NCBI RefSeq assembly: GCF_005768555.2
Contig: NZ_VCHX02000183.1
Coordinates: forward strand, 1-52,211
Length of the DNA: 52,211 nucleotides
Direction of reading: 5' to 3'
From: Streptomyces sporangiiformans
GTDB lineage: Bacteria > Actinomycetota > Actinomycetes > Streptomycetales > Streptomycetaceae
Part shown: positions 16,830 to 25,296 of the stretch, piece by piece
Layout: every line of letters begins with the position of its first letter
Numbering within the stretch: position 1 is the first letter of the stretch
Notes under the pieces: generated by a model
Databases searched by the model: none
What the model saw: the letters and a program-made list of their open reading frames with translations, nothing else
Told to the model about the DNA's origin: nothing
Position numbers and translations under genes: made by a program

Positions 16830-17060
16830 GTGACCAGCGACAACACCCAAGCCGTGTCCACCGTGCGGCTGCGCTCCAACGGCGCCGTGGATGAGAACAC
16901 CATGACGTACGCCCGCACGAAGATCGACGTCGTCGTGAGCCGGCCGGGGATGCCCTCCCTCACCGGAGAGGTCCGGATCACCAGGGCGGCCGCCCACACC
17001 GGGCACAAGGGCAAGGGTCGCCGGGCAGCGGGGTCCTGCCCGCGGGCACGCGGACGGCGT
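16830..17060 (+). pseudogene. N-terminal fragment of an HPF/RaiA-like ribosome hibernation protein
   Basis: An open frame starts at the GTG at 16830 (AAGGGGCCCCT before it) and runs to 17114, but only about the first 65 codons look like protein: VRLRSNGAVDENTMTYARTK, then LTGEVRITRAAA. This resembles the first beta-alpha-beta portion of HPF/RaiA-family dormancy proteins. After that the frame becomes Arg/Gly/Pro-rich filler and overlaps the operator of the next gene. HPF proteins dimerise or inactivate ribosomes in dormancy, and Rv0079 and Rv1738 are DosR-regulon examples. The assignment is tentative; truncation seems clear. Confidence 0.45.
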
Positions 17061-17064
17061 GGCA

Positions 17065-17110
17065 GGCCATTGCGTGGGCCATCCGGCCCACGCAGGCGAC
17101 CAATGGCCCC
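17065..17110. promoter_or_regulatory. Nested palindromes (DosR/OsdR-like box pair) upstream of ohyA
   Basis: TGCGTGGGCC (17071-17080), ATCC, GGCCCACGCA (17085-17094) is a perfect 10-bp inverted repeat whose core GGGCCATCCGGCCC fits the window-wide box. It is enclosed by a second perfect inverted repeat, GGCCATTG (17065-17072) and CAATGGCC (17101-17108). The outer right arm lies in a second box, GCGACCAATGGCCCC. The centres are about 22 bp apart and 82-104 bp upstream of the oleate hydratase start. Confidence 0.65.
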
Positions 17111-17185
17111 CTGACGGTTTCCACCAGCGCGGGAAAGGGTGGATGCGTGGTTCCCAACAGGTGGGCGAGAACGAGGAGTTGTCTG

Positions 17186-18757
17186 ATGGCGAAGGCGTAC
17201 CTGGTGGGCAGCGGCATCGCGGCGCTCGCCGCGGCCACGTTCCTGATCCGTGACGGCGGCTTCGACGGAGCGGACATCCACCTCTTCGAGGAGCAGCGGC
17301 GGATCGGCGGAAGTCTGGACGCGGACGGCACGGCGGACGCCGGTTACACCATGCGCGGCGGGAGGATTTTCGAGGCCGAGTACCGCTGCACGTACAACCT
17401 GCTCTCCGGCATCCCGACCCTCGACGACCCTTCGGTATCGGTGACCGAGGAAATCCTCGCCGGACACGAGGACTTCGCCTGGGACGACATCGCACGTCTC
17501 GTCGACGGAGAGGGACAGATCGTCGACACGCGCTCGATGGGGTTCTCGGAGCTCGATCGGCTGGAGCTGGTCCGGTGCGTCGCGACCCCCGAGGGACACC
17601 TGGATGGCAGGCGAATCAGCGACTGTTTCGGCGAGCACTTCTTCACCACGACCTTCTGGTTCCTGTGGTGCACGACGTTCGCCTTCCAACCCTGGCACAG
17701 CGCGATCGAGTTCCGCCGCTACCTCAGGCGCTTCATCCATCTCCTCCCCGAGTTCTCCTCCCTGTCGGGCACCTACGGGACCCGCTACAACCAGTACGAC
17801 TCCATCGTGCGGCCCCTGACCGCCTGGCTCCGTGAACGCGGGGTCACCGTCCACACCCGATGCCACGTCACCGACCTCGGGTTCGCTCCGGGACACCGAA
17901 GCACCAGGGTCGACCGCATCCACCTGTCCCGCGGCGGCCGCAACGAGCAGATCGACGTGGCCCCCGAGGACCTGGTCCTGGTCACCAACGGCTCAATGAC
18001 CGACGCCTCCAGCCTCGGCTCGCACACCTCCGCACCACGCCCGCATCCCCACCGCTCGGATGCCTGGCTGCTCTGGCACCGGCTGTCCAGGGGACGCGAC
18101 GACTTCGGCGACCCGGCAGTCTTCGACAAGCACGTCAAACAGTCTCGCTGGGAGTCGTTCACCGTCACCACCAAGGACCCGGCGTTCCTCGACACGCTGG
18201 CGGAGTTCAGCGGCCGCAAGACAGGAAAGGGCGGCCTGATGACCTTCACCGACTCCAACTGGCTGCTCACCATCGTCGCGGGCCGCCAGCCCGTTTTCCG
18301 CGACCAGCCCGAGGAAGTCTCGGTCTGGTGGGGCTACGGCCTGTTCCCCGGCCGCGCGGGCAACCACACGCCCAAGCCGATGACGATGTGCACCGGCCGG
18401 GAGATACTCGAAGAGGTCCTGCACCACCTGCCGTTCGACGAAACGCAGGCGGCTCGTGTCCTGGAGACCTCCACCGTCGTGCCCTGCCTGATGCCGTACA
18501 TCACCAGCCCGTTCCTGGCCCGCCGCCGCGACGACCGCCCCCACGTCGTACCCAAGGGATCAGCCAACCTCGCCTTCATCGGGCAGTTCGCCGAGGTGCC
18601 CGACGATGTCGCCTTCACTGTCGAGTACTCGGTGCGAACTGCATGGACGGCGGTGACCGAACTCCTGAAGCTCGACAAGCGGCCGCCCGCGGTCTACAAG
18701 GGCCACCACGACCCCCACGTACTGGCCGCTGCCCTGGAGATCATGCACCGCCGGTAG
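17186..18757 (+). CDS. ohyA: Oleate hydratase (myosin-cross-reactive antigen family)
   Basis: A 523-residue FAD enzyme that adds water to the 9,10 double bond of oleate to give 10-hydroxystearate. The N-terminal FAD-binding motif is AYLVGSGIAALAAATFLIRD. The MRGGRIFEAEYRCTYNLL segment corresponds to the GGRE region with the catalytic glutamate, and TRYNQYDSIVRPL carries the conserved tyrosine region. FWFLWCTTFAFQPWHSA and the final FIGQFAEVPDDVAFTVEYSV are family signatures. Length is at the short end of the family's roughly 530-650. GAGGAG lies 7 bp before the ATG. The nested palindrome upstream puts it under the same control as the nitrate reductase and Usp genes. Confidence 0.92.
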   Translation: MAKAYLVGSGIAALAAATFLIRDGGFDGADIHLFEEQRRIGGSLDADGTADAGYTMRGGRIFEAEYRCTYNLLSGIPTLDDPSVSVTEEILAGHEDFAWDDIARLVDGEGQIVDTRSMGFSELDRLELVRCVATPEGHLDGRRISDCFGEHFFTTTFWFLWCTTFAFQPWHSAIEFRRYLRRFIHLLPEFSSLSGTYGTRYNQYDSIVRPLTAWLRERGVTVHTRCHVTDLGFAPGHRSTRVDRIHLSRGGRNEQIDVAPEDLVLVTNGSMTDASSLGSHTSAPRPHPHRSDAWLLWHRLSRGRDDFGDPAVFDKHVKQSRWESFTVTTKDPAFLDTLAEFSGRKTGKGGLMTFTDSNWLLTIVAGRQPVFRDQPEEVSVWWGYGLFPGRAGNHTPKPMTMCTGREILEEVLHHLPFDETQAARVLETSTVVPCLMPYITSPFLARRRDDRPHVVPKGSANLAFIGQFAEVPDDVAFTVEYSVRTAWTAVTELLKLDKRPPAVYKGHHDPHVLAAALEIMHRR

Positions 18758-18827
18758 CCGGGTGGCACGTTGCCGACAACGGCGAGCGACGTGGTCCAGG
18801 GCCACCTCCGGTGAAACCCCCGACCTC

Positions 18828-19733
18828 TCATTCGTGGGGCACGACCGCCACGGGGCAGCCCACGTGATGGATGACCGCGTGGGTGACCGGGCCAGTGCGC
18901 GGGACCACCGGACGCTCGGCCAGCCGGTGGCCGACGACCAGCAGGCTCGCCGACGAGGCCGCCCGCACCAGCGCGGTCTGGGCCCTTCCTTCCGTCACGG
19001 TCTCCAGGACCTCGACATCGGGGTACTTCTCCCGCCACACCTGCAGGACCGCGGACAGGAACCCCTGCCACTCCTCCGCCCGCTGCGGATCGTTCACGAG
19101 AGCGATGTCGCCGGGCCCGAGGCTGATCGCGGAGGGCGCCTGCCAGGCGTGCACGACCCGCAGCCGCGCTCCCCTCAGCCTGGCGGCCTCGAAGGCGAAC
19201 TCGATCACCTCGTCGCACGGATCACCGACGTCGAGGCCCAGCACCACATCCCGATACCCGGTACGGGTGGAGGCGCTGCCGTCGGCCGCCGGGACGTGCT
19301 CGTCCTCGGCCTGCTCCCCCGCCCGTACGAGGACGACGGGCCGGGTGGCCTTCGCGACCACCCCCAGGGCGACCGAGCCCACCAGGAAGCCGGTGAACCC
19401 GCTCAGCCCGCGCGAGCCCAGCACCAGCAACTCGGCCCGCTCGGCCGCCCTGAGCAGAGCCTCGGTTGCCGGTCCCTCGACCTGCTCGTCACGCAGCCGT
19501 ACGCCCTGGGCGGCGCCGCCGCGGACACGGTCCTCCGCCTGGCGCAGGGCACGCCGTCCCAAAGACCGCTGAGCGGCCTTTCCGGGCTCCCCCTCGCCCT
19601 GGCGGGGATGCCAGTTCCACGCGTGCACCAGCCTGAGGGGCCGCTCCCGGCGCGCCGCCTCACGCGCCGCCCACTCGGCGGCGGCCAGGCTCTCGGCGGA
19701 TCCATCGACTCCGGCAACAACGGACGGCAGCAT
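18828..19733 (-). CDS. Universal stress protein, tandem UspA domains
   Basis: A 301-residue tandem Usp, close in layout to the one at 13329-14234. Domain 1: LPSVVAGVDGSAESLAAAEWA and VLGSRGLSGFTGFLVGSVA. Domain 2: YRDVVLGLDVGDPCDEVIEF, ending RTGPVTHAVIHHVGCPVAVV. The ATG at 19733 has GGAGG 8 bp upstream and is preferred over one at 19748. Tandem boxes lie 76 and 96 bp upstream. It is divergent from the histidine kinase gene, which begins 383 bp away. Confidence 0.92.
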   Translation of the reverse strand: MLPSVVAGVDGSAESLAAAEWAAREAARRERPLRLVHAWNWHPRQGEGEPGKAAQRSLGRRALRQAEDRVRGGAAQGVRLRDEQVEGPATEALLRAAERAELLVLGSRGLSGFTGFLVGSVALGVVAKATRPVVLVRAGEQAEDEHVPAADGSASTRTGYRDVVLGLDVGDPCDEVIEFAFEAARLRGARLRVVHAWQAPSAISLGPGDIALVNDPQRAEEWQGFLSAVLQVWREKYPDVEVLETVTEGRAQTALVRAASSASLLVVGHRLAERPVVPRTGPVTHAVIHHVGCPVAVVPHE

Positions 19734-19800
19734 GACACGTACCTCCAACCTTCGATTGACTCCCCACTACCAGCGTTGCGCCGTTGTGAGCCGGTGGGGA

Positions 19801-19836
19801 GGGGCTGCCAGGTCCTCACCGAGGACCGTTCGGCCC
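19801..19836. promoter_or_regulatory. Tandem DosR/OsdR-like boxes upstream of usp
   Basis: GGACCGTTCGGCCC (19823-19836) is a good match. GGGGCTGCCAGGTCCTC (19801-19817) is weaker, centred about 20 bp nearer the Usp gene. The rest of the 19734-20116 intergenic region holds no other feature I can recognise. Confidence 0.55.
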
Positions 19837-20116
19837 ATGCTCATGCGGGCCGTGACCGAGTCCGTCCGACGTCGAGGTCGGCGGTGTGCGGCGGCGACCG
19901 TCACAGTGAGGCCAGCGATTGCCGTGTCGGCGACGTCCACGAGGCGGCCGCACACGGCGACGCAGCCCGCGAGGCGTGGACGCACGCGCTGTCTCTGGCC
20001 CACCGGCTCGGACTCCCGGACTCCGACCCGCTGCGTGATTGGTTCAGGTGCTCGACTGAGCACAGGACCATTCGGGCATGATGGGACGCACGCCAAGTGC
20101 AGTGAGGGGAACAGGG

Positions 20117-21862
20117 ATGGACCAGGGCGCACGCGAGACGCGGGATCAGTCGGCCTTCGCTCCGGCGACGCCGCAGCTGCGCCTGGATGCGCTGTTGGAG
20201 GACCTGCAGGAACAGGTGCAGAGGGTGCGCGACACCCAGAACCGCGTGCACACCCTCCTGGACGCGGTCCTGTCCATCGGAAGCAACCTGGACCTGGACG
20301 TGGTGCTGCACCGGATCGTCGAGTCCGCGGTCCAGCTGGTCGACTGTCGCTACGGCGCGCTCGGGATCCTCAACGACGAGGGCGGCATCAAGCAGTTCAT
20401 CACCGTGGGTGTGGACGAGGAGACCATCGCTCGTATCGGCCACTATCCGCGGGGCGAGGGCATCCTCGGCCTGCTCATCCGTGAGCCCCGCCCGCTGCGG
20501 CTGACAGCGCTGAACGAGCACCCCGACTCCGTAGGCTTCCCGCCCGGACATCCCCCGATGACCACGTTCCTCGGAACTCCGGTCCAGGTCCGCGACCGTA
20601 CCTTCGGCAATCTGTACCTGACGGAGAAGAACGGCGGAGAACAGTTCGACGCCGAGGACGAAGCGGTGCTGCGCACCCTCGGCGCGGCCGCCGGCGTGGC
20701 GATCGACAACGCCCGGCTCTACGACGACGCCCGCCGCCGGGAGCGCTGGCTGACCGCGAGCAGCGAGCTGACCCGCACTCTGTTGTCGGGCGCCGACCCC
20801 ACCGAAGCCCTGCACTCCTTCACCACCACCGTCCGTGACCTGTCCGACGCGGACCTGGTGACGCTGGCGGTGCCCGTGGGCGACACCGGCAACCTGGTCA
20901 TCGAGGCCGCCGACGGAACCGACGCCGGCCAGGTACGGGGACTGGCCCTGCCCGACAGCACCAGCCTGGCCGCAAAGGTGTTCAGCTCCGGCGAGACGAT
21001 CGTCAGCGAGTCCCTCAGCCAGGACCCGCGCGCCGAGTCCGGGAGCGCCGCCGTGCTGGACCTGGGTCCTGCGTTCCTGATCCCGCTGGGCACGCGCGAG
21101 CGGGTCCGCGGCGTCCTGCAGGTCGCGAACCGGCAAGGCGGCCCCGCCCTCACCGATGCCACCGTCAAGATGATCACAGGGTTCGCCGACCATGCCGCAC
21201 TCGCCCTGGAGATCGCCGAACACCGCCGCGACTCCGAGCAGTTGCTCGTCCTCAACGACCGTGACCGCATCGCCCGCGATCTGCACGACCTGGCCATCCA
21301 GCGCCTGTTCGCCAGCGGGCTCAGCCTGCAGTCGGTCCTCAACCGTGTCGGGGACCGGCCCGAGGTCGCCGAGCGCGTCCAGCGGGTGGTGAACGACCTC
21401 GACGACACGATCAAGGTGGTGCGGTCCACCATCTACGCCCTGCGGGAGAGTGACCGCTCCGACGCCGTCGGCCTGCGCGCCCGGCTCGTGGCCGAGGTGG
21501 GCCAGGCGGCGGAGACGCTCGGTTTCACTCCCGCCCTGCGCATGAGTGGTCTGCTGGACACCGATGTCCCAGAGGACCACCGCGAGCAGTTGCTCGCGGT
21601 GCTGCGTGAGGCGCTGTCCAATGCCGCCCGGCACGCCCACGCCACCGCCGTGGAGGTCACCGCCGAAGCCACCGACGCGGCTCTGCGGCTACGCGTGGCG
21701 GACAACGGCCGCGGTGTCGACCCCGCCACCACCCGCCGCAGCGGTCTGGCCAACATCCGCACCCGCGCCGAAAACCTCGGCGGCACCTTCACCTTGACGC
21801 CCAATCAGCCAGCCGGCACCACCCTGGAATGGACAGTGCCGCTGCACAGCGACGCAGTCTGA
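20117..21862 (+). CDS. DevS/DosT-like sensor histidine kinase, GAF-GAF-HisKA_3-HATPase
   Basis: A 581-residue soluble kinase. GAF-A spans about 55-200 and contains CRYGALGILND, then HPDSVGFPPGHPPM and FGNLYLTEK, closely matching mycobacterial DevS/DosT. His145 in FPPGHPPM falls where those proteins carry the proximal heme ligand, so heme-based O2/NO/redox sensing is likely but inferred. GAF-B spans about 225-370. The phosphoacceptor is His390 in RIARDLHDLAIQRLFASG; the ATPase has Asn502 (REALSNAARHAH) and DNGRGVD at 529. It is the obvious candidate to drive the regulon here (OsdK/SCO0203 is the S. coelicolor equivalent). No response regulator gene is adjacent. The ATG at 20117 follows GGGGAACAGGG. 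Confidence 0.92.
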   Translation: MDQGARETRDQSAFAPATPQLRLDALLEDLQEQVQRVRDTQNRVHTLLDAVLSIGSNLDLDVVLHRIVESAVQLVDCRYGALGILNDEGGIKQFITVGVDEETIARIGHYPRGEGILGLLIREPRPLRLTALNEHPDSVGFPPGHPPMTTFLGTPVQVRDRTFGNLYLTEKNGGEQFDAEDEAVLRTLGAAAGVAIDNARLYDDARRRERWLTASSELTRTLLSGADPTEALHSFTTTVRDLSDADLVTLAVPVGDTGNLVIEAADGTDAGQVRGLALPDSTSLAAKVFSSGETIVSESLSQDPRAESGSAAVLDLGPAFLIPLGTRERVRGVLQVANRQGGPALTDATVKMITGFADHAALALEIAEHRRDSEQLLVLNDRDRIARDLHDLAIQRLFASGLSLQSVLNRVGDRPEVAERVQRVVNDLDDTIKVVRSTIYALRESDRSDAVGLRARLVAEVGQAAETLGFTPALRMSGLLDTDVPEDHREQLLAVLREALSNAARHAHATAVEVTAEATDAALRLRVADNGRGVDPATTRRSGLANIRTRAENLGGTFTLTPNQPAGTTLEWTVPLHSDAV

Positions 21863-22113
21863 GTGCCGGGCAGGGTGTCCTGCCGGTGCACCTTTTGCAG
21901 CAGCAGGACGATCACCTGGCACGATGGCGTCCCGTCCGCCGCACACAGACCCGGAAAATGTCCGAGAACTGACAACGCTGAGCGGTACTTTGAAGGTTCA
22001 TGGTGGACCGGTGTGGCGTAGGTCCCGTGGGGTCCGGTGGCCGCTTCGTTGCAGGGGGCAGCCGGCCGGCTGCCCCGCTATGGCAGCGCTCAAGGGAGAG
22101 GGGCCAGGCGACG

Positions 22114-22944
22114 ATGCAGGCATCAGAGGTCAAGCGTGCGGTGGCCGCGGCCATGTCGACCGCCTCATCACTTGACCTGACCGTCGATGACGTGATCATT
22201 CTTCATGACTCGAACAAGCTCACTCTGCGTCTGCTGCCTTGTGACGTCCTGGCCCGGGTGGCACCTGTAGCGCATCAGGTCGCACAGTTCGAAGTCGAGC
22301 TTGCTCAGCGGCTCGCCGAATCCGGGTGCCCTGTGGCTGCTCTCGAGCCTCGGGTGGAGCCACGCGTCCATGAGCGTGATGGATTCGTGGTCACGCTATG
22401 GACCTACTACGAACCCGTGACACCTCGAGAGGTCTCACCAGCCGACTACGCCAACGCGCTCGAGCGGCTGCATTCCGGCATGCGCAAGCTCGATGTCCCG
22501 ACGCCGCACTTCACGGATCGAGTCGAGCAGGCTCAACAACTCGTGGCGAACCGCGACCACACTCCGGCGCTCGCCGAAGCGGACCGGGAGCTGCTCAGTG
22601 ACACGTTACGAAGCCTGAGACGAGTGATCGGCGAGCGCGGCGGCGCCGAGCAGCTGCTGCACGGCGAGCCGCACCCGGGCAACGTGCTCACCACGAAGAA
22701 CGGGCTGCTGTTCATAGACCTTGAGACGTGTTGCCGTGGGCCCGTCGAATTCGACCTCGCCCATGCGCCCGAAGAAGTCAGCGAGCACTACCCGGGTGTC
22801 GATCAAGACTTGCTGCGCGAGTGCCGGATCCTCGTGCTGGCGATGATCACAACGTGGCGCTGGGAGCGAGGCGACCAGCTCCCGAACGGGCGCCGGCTCG
22901 GCAAAGAGTGGCTCAGCCAGATCCGAGCAGCACTCGATCATTAA
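22114..22944 (+). CDS. Aminoglycoside-phosphotransferase-like kinase
   Basis: A 276-residue APH-fold protein. The catalytic loop reads LLHGEPHPGNVL, with Glu where most APH enzymes have Asp (HGDxHxxN), and the metal site reads FIDLETCCRGPVEFDLAH. Asn in the loop is kept. Relatives phosphorylate antibiotics, choline, homoserine or other small molecules; the substrate is not evident. The sequence around 22160-22450 is visibly less GC-rich than neighbouring genes, which suggests a different origin. GGGAGAGG lies about 13 bp before the ATG, farther than usual. It has no palindromic box and is probably not part of the regulon. Confidence 0.75.
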   Translation: MQASEVKRAVAAAMSTASSLDLTVDDVIILHDSNKLTLRLLPCDVLARVAPVAHQVAQFEVELAQRLAESGCPVAALEPRVEPRVHERDGFVVTLWTYYEPVTPREVSPADYANALERLHSGMRKLDVPTPHFTDRVEQAQQLVANRDHTPALAEADRELLSDTLRSLRRVIGERGGAEQLLHGEPHPGNVLTTKNGLLFIDLETCCRGPVEFDLAHAPEEVSEHYPGVDQDLLRECRILVLAMITTWRWERGDQLPNGRRLGKEWLSQIRAALDH

Positions 22945-23187
22945 CGGCCTGGATAGCCATGGCTGATCGCGGACCTTCGAGGTCGTAGCCGGTCGGCTGT
23001 TGATGTCGGGATCTACCGTGATCCTGGCCTTGGCCGGTCGTGGGCGAGATCCAGTCGCACATGGCGACGGCTCGATTACCGATTCGGACTCCGTCGAGAC
23101 AAGGCGAACGTTGCCGGTCGCGGCACGTGCCGCTGCAGTCCGCGACGCGCCGCCGCCGGGAAGGCGGTACTGGAGGCGTGGCCGCTG

Positions 23188-24549
23188 CTATCGGTCCTGG
23201 TGGGTCCCGGGGCCGGGGGGCGGGGTGCGTACGGCGAGAAGCGCGATGTCGTCGTGGCCGTCGCTGGGGTGCTGGTCCGCCAGAGTGCGGCACAGCGCGT
23301 CGAGGGGCAGCCGGGCGTGGCCGGCGGCGGTGGCGGCGAGCGCGCCCAGGCCGGCGTCCAGTGGGTGCCCGGGGTGTTCGACGAGGCCGTCGGTGTACAG
23401 CAGCACCGTGTCTCCGGGCGCGAGCGCATGCATGTGGTCGGGGCGCGGCAGGCGGGCGTCGACGCCCAGCGGCACGCCGGGCTCGGCCTGCAGGTAGCGG
23501 GTGCCGCCGTCGGAGCCGACGACCAGGGGCGGTAGGTGGCCGGCCGTCGACCAGTGCAGGCGCCAGCCATCGCCGTCGGGTTCGATGCGGGCCAGGCAGG
23601 CGGTGGTGACGGGGGCGTCCGTGATGGCGTTCAGAGTGTCGTCGAGCCGGTCCAGGACCAGGCTCGGCGGGGTGCGCCGGTCGTAGAGCAGGGCGCGCAG
23701 CATGTTGCGGGTCTGAGCCATGGCGGCGGCCGCGGTCAGGTCGTGGCCCACCACGTCCCCGATGATCGCGGCGCACGCGCCGTCCGGGAGCAGCAGGGCG
23801 TCGTACCAGTCGCCGCCCAGATGGTGGCCGGGGGCGGTGGCCGCCCGATACACCGCGGCCCCGGTGAACGGCGTCAGGTCGGGCAGGGTGGGCAGCAGCA
23901 GGCGCTGGAACTGCTCGGCGGAGGTGCGTACCTGCTGGTAGAGGCGGGCGTTCTCGATGGCGATGCCGGCGGCTCCGGCCAGCGCGAGCACTACGGCCGC
24001 GTCCTGTTCGTCGAACGGTTCGCCGTCGCGCCGGTCGGCGAGGTACAGGTTTCCGTAAATGCGCCCGTGCACGCCGATCGCCACCCCGAGCAGGGTGCGC
24101 ATCGGCGGATGCCCCGCAGGGAAGCCGGCCGCGTCCGCGTGGTGCGGCACATCGTCCACACGCAGCGGTTCGTGCTGCTCGATCATGCGCCCGAGCAGGC
24201 CGCGGCCGTGCGGGGGGTCGACTCCGGCCAGGTCCTGGCGCTCGGTGTCGCTCAGGCCGAGCGGGATGAACTCCTCAAGGCCGGCCCGGTTCTCCTTCAG
24301 CACTGTCAGGGCGCCGTAGCGGGCGTTCACCAGGTGCATCGCGGCGCTCACAATCTGCCGCAGCACCACTGGCAACTCCAGCTCCCGGCTGACCGCGAGC
24401 ACCGCATCCAGTAGCGCCTGCATTCGCCCTTGAGCTCGGGTGAGTTGTCTGAACTGCTCAGCGATGCTGCGCAGGTCCGCATCCCAGACCGGCCCCGGCG
24501 CCTTGATCGGGCGCCGACGCTCGATCCCCTCGTCGCCGTCCACCGGCAC
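23188..24549 (-). CDS. GAF-domain SpoIIE-type serine phosphatase (PP2C)
   Basis: A 453-residue protein. A helix at about 20-50 leads into a GAF domain (about 50-215) of the DevS type: ARYGALTVLKENRAG, AAGFPAGHPPMRTLLG, IYGNLYLADRRDGEPFDEQD. The PP2C/SpoIIE catalytic domain (about 230-450) has the metal-binding motifs GGDWYDAL, IIGDVVGHDLTAAAAM, STAGHLPPL, LLYTDGLVE and a terminal DGHDDIALL, so it should be active. It would dephosphorylate a Ser/Thr protein, perhaps an anti-sigma-factor antagonist, in response to the GAF ligand. The start is GTG at 24549 or 24543, behind GGAAGGGG. There is no box upstream. Confidence 0.9.
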   Translation of the reverse strand: MPVDGDEGIERRRPIKAPGPVWDADLRSIAEQFRQLTRAQGRMQALLDAVLAVSRELELPVVLRQIVSAAMHLVNARYGALTVLKENRAGLEEFIPLGLSDTERQDLAGVDPPHGRGLLGRMIEQHEPLRVDDVPHHADAAGFPAGHPPMRTLLGVAIGVHGRIYGNLYLADRRDGEPFDEQDAAVVLALAGAAGIAIENARLYQQVRTSAEQFQRLLLPTLPDLTPFTGAAVYRAATAPGHHLGGDWYDALLLPDGACAAIIGDVVGHDLTAAAAMAQTRNMLRALLYDRRTPPSLVLDRLDDTLNAITDAPVTTACLARIEPDGDGWRLHWSTAGHLPPLVVGSDGGTRYLQAEPGVPLGVDARLPRPDHMHALAPGDTVLLYTDGLVEHPGHPLDAGLGALAATAAGHARLPLDALCRTLADQHPSDGHDDIALLAVRTPPPGPGTHQDR

Positions 24550-25018
24550 CTCACCCCTTCCGGGACACACATCAGGTACCGCGGCCGGAAGCGGCCACAC
24601 CGCACACCCTAGAACAGGCGTCGCCCGCCCACGCGCCGAGCGAACCGGCGACCAGGAACGTCAGCCTGTCGTCCCGCGGCGCGGCCTGCGAACGGTTGTG
24701 GTGCGGCGACATCCGTGCCGCACCGGGCGCTCGTGTGGCCAGGGACGCCCTCGACGTCCGGGTGGAGGCGCAAGCGCATGGTCCTACCCCGCGTCGGAGC
24801 CCATGCCCGGCCTCCGGGCGCCGGCGCCCCGTCGCAGGGCGAAGAGCAGGTCGTGCTGGCGCTGATCTTCCACGGCCCCGCCGACAACAGGCTGTACTGC
24901 CTGCGTCACAGCCCTGGCGCGGACGCCGTTTCCGGTGGGGCCGGGGGAACCCCTCACGGATGCCGATCCCGGCGTCCACGCCTGACTCAATGATCACGAC
25001 GGCAACGCGGACGGGAGA
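24550..25018. other. Intergenic stretch with no recognisable gene
   Basis: About 470 bp between the phosphatase start and the first box upstream of the nitroreductase. Several frames are open on both strands, but none shows family motifs, a ribosome site with a plausible start, or balanced amino-acid use; they are Arg/Gly/Pro-rich as expected for non-coding high-GC DNA. It may contain decayed coding sequence that I cannot identify. Confidence 0.4.
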
Positions 25019-25054
25019 GGGCCGATCGGACTCTTCTGAGGGCTGGTGTGGCCC
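25019..25054. promoter_or_regulatory. Tandem DosR/OsdR-like boxes upstream of the nitroreductase
   Basis: GGGCCGATCGGACTC (25019-25033) and GGGCTGGTGTGGCCC (25040-25054) have centres about 21 bp apart. They lie roughly 250-270 bp before the ATG at 25297, farther than at other loci, implying either a long leader or an unrecognised short gene between 25074 and 25290. Confidence 0.5.
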
Positions 25055-25296
25055 TTGCGCAGGGGCTGGTGTGATGGCACATGCTGTGACGGCACACATC
25101 GACGCCCAGGGCCCCGCGAGCCTTCCCAATGCCGTCGGTGTGGGAGGCCGGAAACCGGGTCCCGGACGCAACACTGGCTGGAACCCGGCCCGCAGCGACC
25201 GACACCGCGGCCGCGACGGCACGTGCACCTGGCCGCACGGCTGGGTACTCGGCAGCCGGCATTCCGGCGGGGTGCAGGGTTCCTGAGGAGGGTGGC

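Noticed and set aside
22945..23187. Possible transposase remnant between the APH-like kinase and the phosphatase
   Set aside because: Short protein-like pieces are present, but no terminal inverted repeats, target duplication or DDE motif could be found.
25074..25286. A small gene between the boxes and the nitroreductase (about 70 codons from an ATG)
   Set aside because: No ribosome site, no family motif, and Gly/Arg-rich composition. The unusual distance of the boxes keeps the question open.
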